A stretch of 16,021 nt of DNA, taken from positions 1-16,021 of the forward strand of contig URXS01000041.1 of assembly GCA_900551885.1 (NCBI GenBank). Direction: 5' to 3'. The position numbers and the translations under genes are program-made. The stretch is from an uncultured Oscillibacter sp. Lineage in GTDB: Bacteria; Bacillota; Clostridia; Oscillospirales; Oscillospiraceae. The notes under the pieces are model-generated. The model saw only the letters and a list, made by a program, of their open reading frames with translations, was not told the DNA's origin and did not search any database. Shown here one piece after another: positions 1-6,332 of the stretch (position 1 is its first letter; every line of letters starts with the position of its first letter).

Positions 1-179
1 CTCTCGATCCCCTCGCCGCCCAGCAGCAGGCCGCACAGGTTCACGCCCAGCTCGTTGGCCAGGTCGCGGCCCTTGGAGATCAGCTCGAAATCGGTGGGCA
101 TCAGCTTGCCCTCACGCTGCTCGCAGAACACCCATACGTCCTTGAAAGCAGCGATATCAGCACTGTTGAAGTTAGACAT
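1..179 (-). CDS. etfA: Electron transfer flavoprotein subunit alpha, N-terminal part (runs off the window)
   Basis: Only the first 59 residues lie in the window. They begin MSNFNSADIAAFKDVWVF and continue through an E-Q-R-E-G-K segment to a Leu/Gly-rich LCGLLLGGEG stretch, the normal start of clostridial EtfA (Rossmann-like domain I). EtfA carries the second FAD in its C-terminal domain, which is outside the window. With EtfB it passes electrons to butyryl-CoA dehydrogenase; in anaerobic butyrate producers this complex bifurcates NADH electrons to crotonyl-CoA and ferredoxin. The start ATG (177-179) is preceded by an AGGAAAGGGG ribosome site, 20 bp after the etfB stop, so the two are co-transcribed. 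Identification rests on the N-terminal sequence plus position after etfB. Confidence 0.93.
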   Translation of the reverse strand, partial: MSNFNSADIAAFKDVWVFCEQREGKLMPTDFELISKGRDLANELGVNLCGLLLGGEGIE

Positions 180-199
180 TGTCGTTTCTTCCCCTTTCC

Positions 200-1000
200 T
201 TAGATAATGTGCTTGTCGATCAGAATGCCAGCCAGCTTCTCGCAGGTCTCCTTGCCGTTGCCTTCCAGCATCATGCCCACGCCCTTGGCAGGCGGAGTGA
301 AGCTCTTGAAGATGTTGGTGGGAGAGCCCTTCAGACCGATGGTCGTAGCGTCGATCAGGGGATGATCCTTCAGCTTCTCGTAATCATAGGTCTCCAGCGG
401 CTTGTTGTAGGTAGCATAGATGCCGCCGATGCTCATGTAGCGAGGCTGGTTCAGTTCCTTGATGCAGGTGATCAGGCAGGGGGTCTTGACCTTGATGGTC
501 ATGTAGCCGTCCTCCAGCATGCGCTTGACGGTGATGGTGTCGCCGTCCTTCTGGATGTCGGCGGCATAGGTCACCTGGGGCAGGTGCAGCTTCTCGGCGA
601 TCTGGGGGCCAACCTGGGCGGTGTCGCCGTCGATGGCCTGCCGGCCGCACATGACGATATCGTCCTTCTCCACGCCGATCTTGTTGATGGCGGCGGCCAG
701 GATCTGAGAGGTGGCATAAGTATCGGAGCCGCCGAACTCGCGGGCGGACACCAGGACCGCCTCGTCGGCGCCCATGGCCAGAGCCTCACGCAGCATGCCG
801 GCGGCGGGAGCGGGGCCCATGGTGACCACGATGACCTTGCAACCGGTGGCGTCCTTGATCTGCAGGGCGGCCTCCAAAGCGTTCATGTCGTCGGGGTTGG
901 TGATGGTCTGCATGGACGCACGGTTCAGCGTACCGTCGGGATTCACCGCCACCTTGCCGGAGGTATCGGGAACCTGCTTAATAGAAACAATGATTTTCAT
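200..1000 (-). CDS. etfB: Electron transfer flavoprotein subunit beta
   Basis: A 266-residue protein of the length usual for EtfB. It opens MKIIVSIKQVPDT, the family start, then a nucleotide-fold segment with VTMGP (59-63) and REALAMGADEAVLV (71-84). The CGRQAIDGDTAQVGP motif (118-132) is the EtfB signature that binds AMP, or the bifurcating FAD in clostridial ETFs. With EtfA it forms the cytoplasmic ETF that couples NADH oxidation to crotonyl-CoA reduction by Bcd and, in bifurcating types, to ferredoxin reduction. It lies 20 bp downstream of bcd and 20 bp upstream of etfA, with an AGGAGGT ribosome site before the ATG. Bifurcation is inferred from the Bcd-linked context; it is not shown by the sequence alone. 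Confidence 0.97.
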   Translation of the reverse strand: MKIIVSIKQVPDTSGKVAVNPDGTLNRASMQTITNPDDMNALEAALQIKDATGCKVIVVTMGPAPAAGMLREALAMGADEAVLVSAREFGGSDTYATSQILAAAINKIGVEKDDIVMCGRQAIDGDTAQVGPQIAEKLHLPQVTYAADIQKDGDTITVKRMLEDGYMTIKVKTPCLITCIKELNQPRYMSIGGIYATYNKPLETYDYEKLKDHPLIDATTIGLKGSPTNIFKSFTPPAKGVGMMLEGNGKETCEKLAGILIDKHII

Positions 1001-1020
1001 TTTAACCTTTACCTCCTATG

Positions 1021-2163
<1,143 letters not shown>

Positions 2164-2198
2164 TACCATTTACTCCTTTACTTCTTTGCTGAGGCGGT

Positions 2199-3035
2199 TT
2201 ACTTGGAATAATCGTAGAAGCCCTTGCCGGACTTGCGGCCCAGCAGACCGCCGCGGACCATCTTGCGCAGCAGCAAGGCGGGACGATACTTGGAATCACC
2301 GGTCTCGTTGTACAGGGTCTCCATGATGGCCAGGCACACGTCCAGGCCGATGAAGTCGCCCAGAGCCAAGGGGCCCATGGGATGGTTGGCGCCCAGCATC
2401 ATGGCCTTGTCGATGTCGGCCACGGAAGCCACGCCGGTCTCCACCAGACCGATGGCCTCGTTGATCATGGGGATCAGGATCTTGTTGACCACGAAACCGG
2501 GAGCCTCGGCGACCTCAACGGGATCCTTGCCGATCTCCTTAGCCAGATTGTAGATAAAGTCAAAGGTCTCCTGGGTGGTGTTGGCGCCCCGGATGATCTC
2601 CACCAGCTTCATGCTGGGGACGGGATTGAAGAAGTGCATGCCGATGACGGGATGCTTCAGGCCGTTGCCCATCTCGGTGACAGACAGAGAAGAGGTGTTG
2701 GTGGCGAAGATGGCCTCGGGCTTGCACATGGCGTCCAGCTCACCCAGCAGCTCCTTCTTAGTGGCCATATCTTCCTTGACGCACTCGATGATCAGATCGG
2801 CGTCGGCGCAGGCGGACTTCTCCTCCACCAGCACATTGGCAAGCAATGCATCAACAGCCTCCTGGGTCATCTTGCCCTTGGCCACACGCTTGGCCAGGGA
2901 CGCAGCCAGCTTGTCCTTGTGCTTCTGTGCAGAAGCGACGGAACTGGCGTACATCAGGGCGGTGTGGCCCTTGGCCGCGAAGACCTGCGCGATGCCGCTG
3001 CCCATGGTACCAGCGCCAAAAATAGCAACCTTCAT
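2199..3035 (-). CDS. hbd: 3-hydroxybutyryl-CoA dehydrogenase
   Basis: A 278-residue protein, usual length for clostridial Hbd. The N-terminal Rossmann fold shows GAGTMGSGIAQ (7-17). The catalytic region has NTSSLSVTEM (113-122) and GMHFFNPVPSMKLVEI (132-147), where His134 is the expected catalytic base. The C-terminal dimerisation domain holds PGFVVNKILIPMINEA and the NHPMGPLALGDFIGLD signature. It reduces acetoacetyl-CoA to 3-hydroxybutyryl-CoA. It is the first gene of hbd-bcd-etfB-etfA, with AGGAGGAA before the ATG and a strong promoter upstream. The acidic residue that usually follows the second beta strand and binds the adenosine ribose of NAD is not seen: the aligned stretch reads MYASS (28-32), so cofactor preference is open. 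Genes for thiolase and crotonase do not precede it. Confidence 0.96.
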   Translation of the reverse strand: MKVAIFGAGTMGSGIAQVFAAKGHTALMYASSVASAQKHKDKLAASLAKRVAKGKMTQEAVDALLANVLVEEKSACADADLIIECVKEDMATKKELLGELDAMCKPEAIFATNTSSLSVTEMGNGLKHPVIGMHFFNPVPSMKLVEIIRGANTTQETFDFIYNLAKEIGKDPVEVAEAPGFVVNKILIPMINEAIGLVETGVASVADIDKAMMLGANHPMGPLALGDFIGLDVCLAIMETLYNETGDSKYRPALLLRKMVRGGLLGRKSGKGFYDYSK

Positions 3036-3154
3036 GATGATTCCTCCTGTATGTGTTTTGTTAAATTTCTGGTTTTTACTGTAGGTACTTCCGTAGAGAA
3101 AAACGAGAAAAATGGGGAGTAAACACCGACATTGCCAATTTACTCACAATCTCT

Positions 3155-3183
3155 ATTATAGGTGGCCGCTACCTAATTATCAA
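3155..3183 (-). promoter_or_regulatory. Sigma-A promoter of the hbd-bcd-etfBA operon
   Basis: On the minus strand TTGATA (3183-3178) and a consensus TATAAT (3160-3155) are separated by exactly 17 bp. This gives a transcript start near 3148 and a leader of about 110 nt before hbd. The spacer is itself an inverted repeat, listed separately. Confidence 0.85.
3159..3175. promoter_or_regulatory. Inverted repeat inside the hbd promoter spacer (candidate operator)
   Basis: TAGGTGGC-C-GCTACCTA: 8-base arms with one mismatch around a single central base, filling the -35/-10 spacer of the hbd promoter. A protein bound here would block RNA polymerase. No known regulator consensus was recognised in it. 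Confidence 0.45.
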
Positions 3184-3241
3184 GCCTAAATTATGACACG
3201 GCACCCCTGTTTTTTGCTTTTTTACACTTCCCACAAAATAC

Positions 3242-3279
3242 TCGTTAAATTTTATACAATTTTGTTAAGGTATTAACAG
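3242..3279. promoter_or_regulatory. Tandem Rex-type operators (strong site 3262-3279, weaker site 3242-3259)
   Basis: TTGTTAAGGTATTAACAG at 3262-3279 matches the clostridial Rex consensus TTGTTAANNNNTTAACAA at 13 of 14 specified positions. A second copy at 3242-3259 (TCGTTAA-N4-TATACAA) matches 11 of 14 and starts exactly 20 bp before it, about two helical turns. Rex is the NADH/NAD+-sensing repressor known to control butyrate genes in Clostridium. The sites lie 60-95 bp upstream of the -35 of the recognised hbd promoter and overlap a TATAAA (3256-3251, minus) that could belong to a second, weaker hbd promoter. They also lie upstream of trmB. Confidence 0.65.
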
Positions 3280-3331
3280 AGCTGGTATTAAAAAGCCTTG
3301 TGCCGCCGTCCCCGGCAGTCCGAAAATTTCA

Positions 3332-3360
3332 TTTACACAGCCGTTTTCCTGTGGTAGAAT
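3332..3360 (+). promoter_or_regulatory. Promoter of trmB
   Basis: TTTACA (3332-3337), 17-bp spacer, and TAGAAT (3355-3360) preceded by TGG, an extended -10. The transcript would start near 3367, about 100 nt before the chosen trmB start. Confidence 0.7.
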
Positions 3361-3370
3361 AGGCGGGACA

Positions 3371-3386
3371 CCACAAGTTCTTGTGG
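3371..3386. promoter_or_regulatory. Perfect inverted repeat just after the trmB transcript start
   Basis: CCACAAG-TT-CTTGTGG is a perfect 7-bp inverted repeat with a 2-base centre, at about +5 to +20 of the predicted trmB transcript. It could be a protein operator or a small 5' hairpin. No regulator can be assigned. Confidence 0.4.
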
Positions 3387-3466
3387 AATATGACGATTTC
3401 ACCGTCGTGGCGCAGGAGAGGCTCCTCCTCTGCCCTGCTGGCGGAATGAACCTGGGAGGTCCCCCT

Positions 3467-4513
3467 ATGCGGATGCGGAAGAAAAAGAACCTGATTCCCC
3501 GGATGGAGCGGTGCAGCGACCGTCTGATCCGGGACCCCTACGACCGCCGGGGGCATTGGCGGGAGCTGATGCCTCAGGCCCGGGAAATCCATCTGGAACT
3601 GGGCTGTGGCAAAGGCCGTTTCACCGCCGGCACCGCCGCGGCGGAGCCGGACGTGCTGCTGATTGCCGTGGAGGTAGTACCGGATGCCATGGTGGTGGCC
3701 ATGGAGCGGTGTGTGGCGGCCGGGCTCACCAATGTCTTTTTCGTGGACGCCAACGCTGACCAGCTCCCCAGCTTTTTTGCCCCCGGGGAGATCGACCGCA
3801 TTTATATCAATTTCTGCGACCCCTGGCCCAGCAACCGCCACGCCAAGCGGCGGCTGACCCACGGCAATTTTCTGCGGCTGTACCGGCAGGTGCTGAAAGA
3901 GGGCGGTCAGATCCACTTCAAGACCGACAACCAGCCCCTGTTCGAGTTCTCCGTGGAGGAACTGCCCCGGTTTGGCTTTGAACTGTCGGAGGTGACCCGG
4001 GACCTCCACGCAAACGGGCCTGTGGGCATTATGACCGACTACGAGGCCAAATTTTATGACCTGGGCCAGCCCATCAACCGGTGCGTGGGTACCATGGTGC
4101 CCTGGGTGGAGCCCTTCCCCACGGACATCAAGACCGTGAAGAACCGCTGGCTGGACACCTTCGCCGCCGGCGTGTCGGAGGAGGATCTGGGAAAGCGGGT
4201 GCTGTCGGCAGGCAACTACCTCTGGCACATCTTCTCCTGGGAGCTGGTGTCCTGCTTAAGTGGGGACGCGGCCCGACAGGCCCTGGCAGAGCATGCTGGG
4301 GAGGAGATCTACCTCTTTTATTATGAGTATCCGCCGGAGGGCGAGCCTCTGGTCCGTCCGGTGACACCGGAGGAGCTGGCGGCTCTGCCCGCGGACCGCG
4401 GAGCCGTTCCCGGCAGCGACTGGTACGTGGTGGACAAGGACTTCACCTGGACTTACGTCCAGACCCACGAGGAGGACTGCGGCCCCTACTTCTGCCAGGC
4501 GCCTCAATCATAA
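3467..4513 (+). CDS. trmB: tRNA (guanine-N7-)-methyltransferase with a C-terminal extension domain
   Basis: A 348-residue protein. Residues 1 to about 210 are TrmB, which methylates guanine 46 of tRNA with S-adenosylmethionine: EIHLELGCGKGRF (40-52) is the SAM loop, IAVEVVPDAM follows, and INFCDPWPSNRHAKRRLTHG (114-133) plus HFKTDNQPLFEFS are family signatures. Ordinary TrmB stops near residue 215. Here the frame continues about 135 residues, with NRWLDTFAAG (226-235), YLWHIFSWELVSCLSGDAAR (251-270) and LFYYEY (283-288), which from memory resembles stand-alone DUF4275 proteins. The start ATG 3467 has GGGAGG seven bases upstream. An in-frame GTG at 3383 gives an unconserved 28-residue leader and lacks a ribosome site. 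Terminator follows immediately. The TrmB call is firm; the extension's role is unknown. Confidence 0.94.
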   Translation: MRMRKKKNLIPRMERCSDRLIRDPYDRRGHWRELMPQAREIHLELGCGKGRFTAGTAAAEPDVLLIAVEVVPDAMVVAMERCVAAGLTNVFFVDANADQLPSFFAPGEIDRIYINFCDPWPSNRHAKRRLTHGNFLRLYRQVLKEGGQIHFKTDNQPLFEFSVEELPRFGFELSEVTRDLHANGPVGIMTDYEAKFYDLGQPINRCVGTMVPWVEPFPTDIKTVKNRWLDTFAAGVSEEDLGKRVLSAGNYLWHIFSWELVSCLSGDAARQALAEHAGEEIYLFYYEYPPEGEPLVRPVTPEELAALPADRGAVPGSDWYVVDKDFTWTYVQTHEEDCGPYFCQAPQS

Positions 4514-4516
4514 TCG

Positions 4517-4557
4517 AACAGGCGGGCTTCCCGAACCGGGAGGCCCGCCTGTTTTCT
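4517..4557 (+). terminator. Rho-independent terminator of trmB
   Basis: AACAGGCGGGC...GCCCGCCTGTT forms a long stem of about 16 bp including the inner TTCCCG/CGGGAG (one G-U pair), loop AAC, followed by TTTTCTT. It starts four bases after the trmB stop. Confidence 0.93.
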
Positions 4558-4570
4558 TACGGTGAAGGAC

Positions 4571-4601
4571 AAAAAAGCCCCGGAAGTCTTCCGGGGCTTT
4601 T
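4571..4601 (-). terminator. Rho-independent terminator of the infC-rpmI-rplT operon
   Basis: AAAAGCCCCGGAAG (4573-4586) and its exact complement (4588-4601) form a perfect hairpin. On the minus strand it ends in six T (4576-4571). The flanking A/T runs are symmetrical, so it can also act on the plus strand as a second stop for trmB. It lies 22 bp after the rplT stop. Confidence 0.93.
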
Positions 4602-4623
4602 CAAGCGATGATAGATTGACCGC

Positions 4624-4974
4624 TCAGGCCTTCTTGGCGATCTCGGTGAGCTGGGTGAAAGCAGCGGGGTCGCTGATGGCCAGCTCGGAGAGCATCTTGC
4701 GGTTGATCTCGATGCCGGCAGTCTTCAGACCATGCATGAAGCTGGAGTAGTTCATGCCGTTGAGCTTGCAGGCGGCGGAGATCCGGGTGATCCACAGGGA
4801 GCGGAAGTCACGTTTCTTCAGCCGACGACCGGTATAGGCGTAGCTGAGGGACTTCATCACCGCCTGGTTGGCAACGCGGAAATGCTTGGACTTGGAGCCC
4901 CAGTAGCCCTTGGCCATCTTCAGGGTTTTATTTCTTCTCTTGCGCGTCATCATTGCGCCTTTAACTCTAGCCAT
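4624..4974 (-). CDS. rplT: 50S ribosomal protein L20
   Basis: A 116-residue basic protein beginning MARVKGAMMTRKRRNK, with KMAKGYWGSKSKHFRVANQA (19-38) and RDFRSLWITRISAACKLNG (55-73), all L20 signatures at normal length. L20 binds 23S rRNA early in 50S assembly and in low-GC Firmicutes also represses its own operon by binding the infC leader. It is the last gene of infC-rpmI-rplT, 33 bp after rpmI, with AGGAGG before the ATG and a strong terminator downstream. Confidence 0.98.
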   Translation of the reverse strand: MARVKGAMMTRKRRNKTLKMAKGYWGSKSKHFRVANQAVMKSLSYAYTGRRLKKRDFRSLWITRISAACKLNGMNYSSFMHGLKTAGIEINRKMLSELAISDPAAFTQLTEIAKKA

Positions 4975-5007
4975 TGTAAAAGCCTCCTATTTGAAACGTC
5001 TCGTGTC

Positions 5008-5205
5008 TTACTTGTAAGGGATCATCTTGCGGACAGCGTCCATATTGGTAACGTCCGCATAACCGCCGGCACGCAGACGACGAGTGCGCTTAGTGTCCTT
5101 CTTGGTGAGAATGTGGCTCTTAAAGGCCTTGGCGCGCTTGACCTTGCCGGTCTTGGTGAGGTTGAATCTTTTCTTTGCACCGCTATGGGTCTTCAGTTTC
5201 GGCAT
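5008..5205 (-). CDS. rpmI: 50S ribosomal protein L35
   Basis: A 65-residue, Lys/Arg-rich protein beginning MPKLKTHSGAKKRFNLT and ending RKMIPYK, full length for L35, a small component of the large ribosomal subunit. It sits between infC (39 bp upstream) and rplT (33 bp downstream) in the conserved order. The ribosome site GGAAGGAG precedes the ATG. No oddities are seen. Confidence 0.98.
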   Translation of the reverse strand: MPKLKTHSGAKKRFNLTKTGKVKRAKAFKSHILTKKDTKRTRRLRAGGYADVTNMDAVRKMIPYK

Positions 5206-5244
5206 CGTAATAGCTCCTTCCGTGTGTTTGAAAATCTCAGGTCT

Positions 5245-5769
5245 TTATTTGCTGGGCTTGGGAGAGAGGAAGATGGACATCATCCGTCCCTCCAGCTTGG
5301 CGGGTTTGTCCAGATTGGCGGTCTCGGCGCATTGAGCGGCGAAGCGCTCCAACAGGTCCCGACCAATGTCGGTGTGCGCCATCTCGCGGCCCCGGAAGCG
5401 AACGGATACTTTGACCCGGTTGCCGTCGGCGATGAACTTCTGCGCATTCTTGAGCTTCGTGTTGAAGTCTCCAACATCAATGCCCGGAGACATCCGAATC
5501 TCCTTGATCTCCACCACGTGCTGGTTCTTTCTGGCTTCCTTTTCCCGCTTGCTCTGCTCGAACCGGTATTTGCCGTAATTCATCAGCTTGCACACCGGGG
5601 GAACGGCCTGAGGCGAGATCTTCACCAGGTCCAGACCCTGCTCATCGGCAATCTTCAGGGCCTCCGCCGCGGACATGATGCCCAACTGCTCACCCTGTTC
5701 ACCGATCAGCCGGATCTCCCTGTCGCGGATATCCTCGTTCAGTTCATGCACTAACTTAGCTATGGTCAA
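5245..5769 (-). CDS. infC: Translation initiation factor IF-3
   Basis: A protein of about 174 residues. LNEDIRDREIRLIGEQGEQL is the N-terminal domain start, followed by the linker (CKLMNYGKYRFEQSKREKEA) and a C-terminal domain with KEIRMSPGIDVGDFNTKL and VKVSVRFRGREMAHTDIG. IF-3 binds the 30S subunit and proofreads start codons. The start is unusual. The ATG at 5784 has no ribosome site and lies in the leader terminator tail. GGAGG (5778-5774) instead points to TTG (5769) at 4 nt or ATA (5763) at 10 nt. Bacterial infC often uses a rare start codon that IF-3 itself discriminates against, giving autoregulation, so ATA is a serious alternative (172 residues). First gene of the operon, behind an attenuated leader. 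Confidence 0.95.
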   Translation of the reverse strand: MTIAKLVHELNEDIRDREIRLIGEQGEQLGIMSAAEALKIADEQGLDLVKISPQAVPPVCKLMNYGKYRFEQSKREKEARKNQHVVEIKEIRMSPGIDVGDFNTKLKNAQKFIADGNRVKVSVRFRGREMAHTDIGRDLLERFAAQCAETANLDKPAKLEGRMMSIFLSPKPSK

Positions 5770-5782
5770 AGCACCTCCATTC

Positions 5783-5920
5783 AAAAATCACAAAACGCGG
5801 ATACCATCCATGGCATCCGCGCAACAACAAACCACCCGTAGGCGGCCTGCTTGAAACGTTGTGAACCTCTTTGCCAATGGCGGGAGGTGAGGCGGATGCG
5901 ATCAGCCTTCTTTGTTTTGC
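5783..5920 (-). ncRNA. infC leader with L20-type attenuator (terminator/antiterminator)
   Basis: The leader of about 140 nt ends in an intrinsic terminator: a hairpin at 5821-5796 (CGCGGAT...ATCCGCG, about 11-12 bp with one G-U pair) followed on the minus strand by TTTTGTGATTTTT, just before the infC ribosome site. Upstream, GCATCCGC (5899-5892) is exactly complementary to GCGGATGC (5820-5813) in the terminator's first arm, so the two folds exclude each other. Position and logic match the L20 leader of Firmicutes, in which L20 binding favours the terminator. The L20 contact site itself was not identified. Confidence 0.8.
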
Positions 5921-5926
5921 GGAATC

Positions 5927-5955
5927 AGTATACCAGAGGGTTCTTTCTTTGTCAA
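5927..5955 (-). promoter_or_regulatory. Sigma-A promoter of infC-rpmI-rplT
   Basis: Consensus TTGACA (5955-5950), 17-bp spacer, TATACT (5932-5927) with an extended TGG before it. The transcript would start near 5920. Confidence 0.9.
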
Positions 5956-5976
5956 CCATAATTTTTTCCTCTCCGG

Positions 5977-6006
5977 TGAATAATTTCCGCCGTTCCGGTC
6001 AGAATA
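5977..6006 (+). promoter_or_regulatory. Candidate sigma-G (forespore) promoter of the small repeat-peptide gene
   Basis: TGAATA (5977-5982), 17-bp spacer, CAGAATA (6000-6006). The sigma-G pattern in Bacillus and Clostridium is roughly GHATR-N17/18-CATNHTA; this fits except for one base in the -10. No better sigma-A promoter was seen upstream of the gene. The start would be near 6013, 29 nt before the ATG. Confidence 0.35.
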
Positions 6007-6041
6007 CCACCGTACTCAGGCATGTGAAAGGAGGTGTCCTC

Positions 6042-6155
6042 ATGCAGAGCGACAACCGTAGCCAGAAGGAGAACCGCAATCAGAAGGAAAACCGCGGCCA
6101 GACTCAGCAGACCAACCAGAAGGAAAACCGCAATCAGAAGGAAAACTGCAAGTAA
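6042..6155 (+). CDS. 37-residue N/Q/K/E-rich repeat peptide, unknown function
   Basis: A very small gene with strong translation signals: AAAGGAGGTG (6027-6036), then ATG 6042. The peptide is composed almost wholly of repeats of (R/N)-N/S-Q-K-E-N: MQSDNRSQKENRNQKENRG, a QTQQT interruption, then NQKENRNQKENCK. It is hydrophilic and near-neutral in charge, and has no signal peptide or membrane segment. One Cys lies next to the C-terminal Lys. It stands alone between the infC promoter and a perfect terminator, with a sigma-G-like promoter upstream. Composition and context suggest a disordered, possibly spore-associated small protein, but it does not match a small acid-soluble spore protein family recognised here. 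The function is not known. Confidence 0.7.
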   Translation: MQSDNRSQKENRNQKENRGQTQQTNQKENRNQKENCK

Positions 6156-6175
6156 TTCCCTCTCTTTCCCCGATA

Positions 6176-6205
6176 GCGGCGGGGCGAAGTGCCCCGCCGC
6201 GTTTT
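6176..6205 (+). terminator. Rho-independent terminator of the small repeat-peptide gene
   Basis: GCGGCGGGGC (6176-6185), loop GAAGT, exact complement (6191-6200), then GTTTT. The 10-bp GC stem starts 20 bp after the stop codon, supporting the small ORF as a real transcription unit. Confidence 0.88.
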
Positions 6206-6291
6206 CCATACGCGAAAGGCGCCCCTTCTGGGTTTCTTTCGTAACTTTCTTCCTTCCCGTCACCCAGGTCTTGCGTTTTATCAGCAAACCG

Positions 6292-6320
6292 AGCGCCCGG
6301 AGGCTGTGCCTCCGGGCGCT
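6292..6320 (-). terminator. Terminator hairpin downstream of the GH25 gene
   Basis: AGCGCCCGGAGGC and its exact complement form a 13-bp stem around a 3-nt loop, 12 bp after the GH25 stop. The T run on the minus strand is short (CGGTTTGC); on the plus strand it is followed by TTGTTCGTTCTGTT. It probably works in both directions, more weakly on the minus strand. Confidence 0.75.
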
Positions 6321-6332
6321 TTGTTCGTTCTG

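Noticed and set aside
3383..3466. GTG start giving TrmB 28 extra residues
   Set aside because: It overlaps the inverted repeat after the promoter and has no ribosome site, whereas ATG 3467 has GGGAGG at seven bases and yields the family N-terminus.
6042..6155. CRISPR-like or tandem DNA repeat in the small peptide gene
   Set aside because: The repetition follows codon boundaries (AAT/AAC-CAG-AAG-GA-AAC units) without spacers, so it is a coding repeat.
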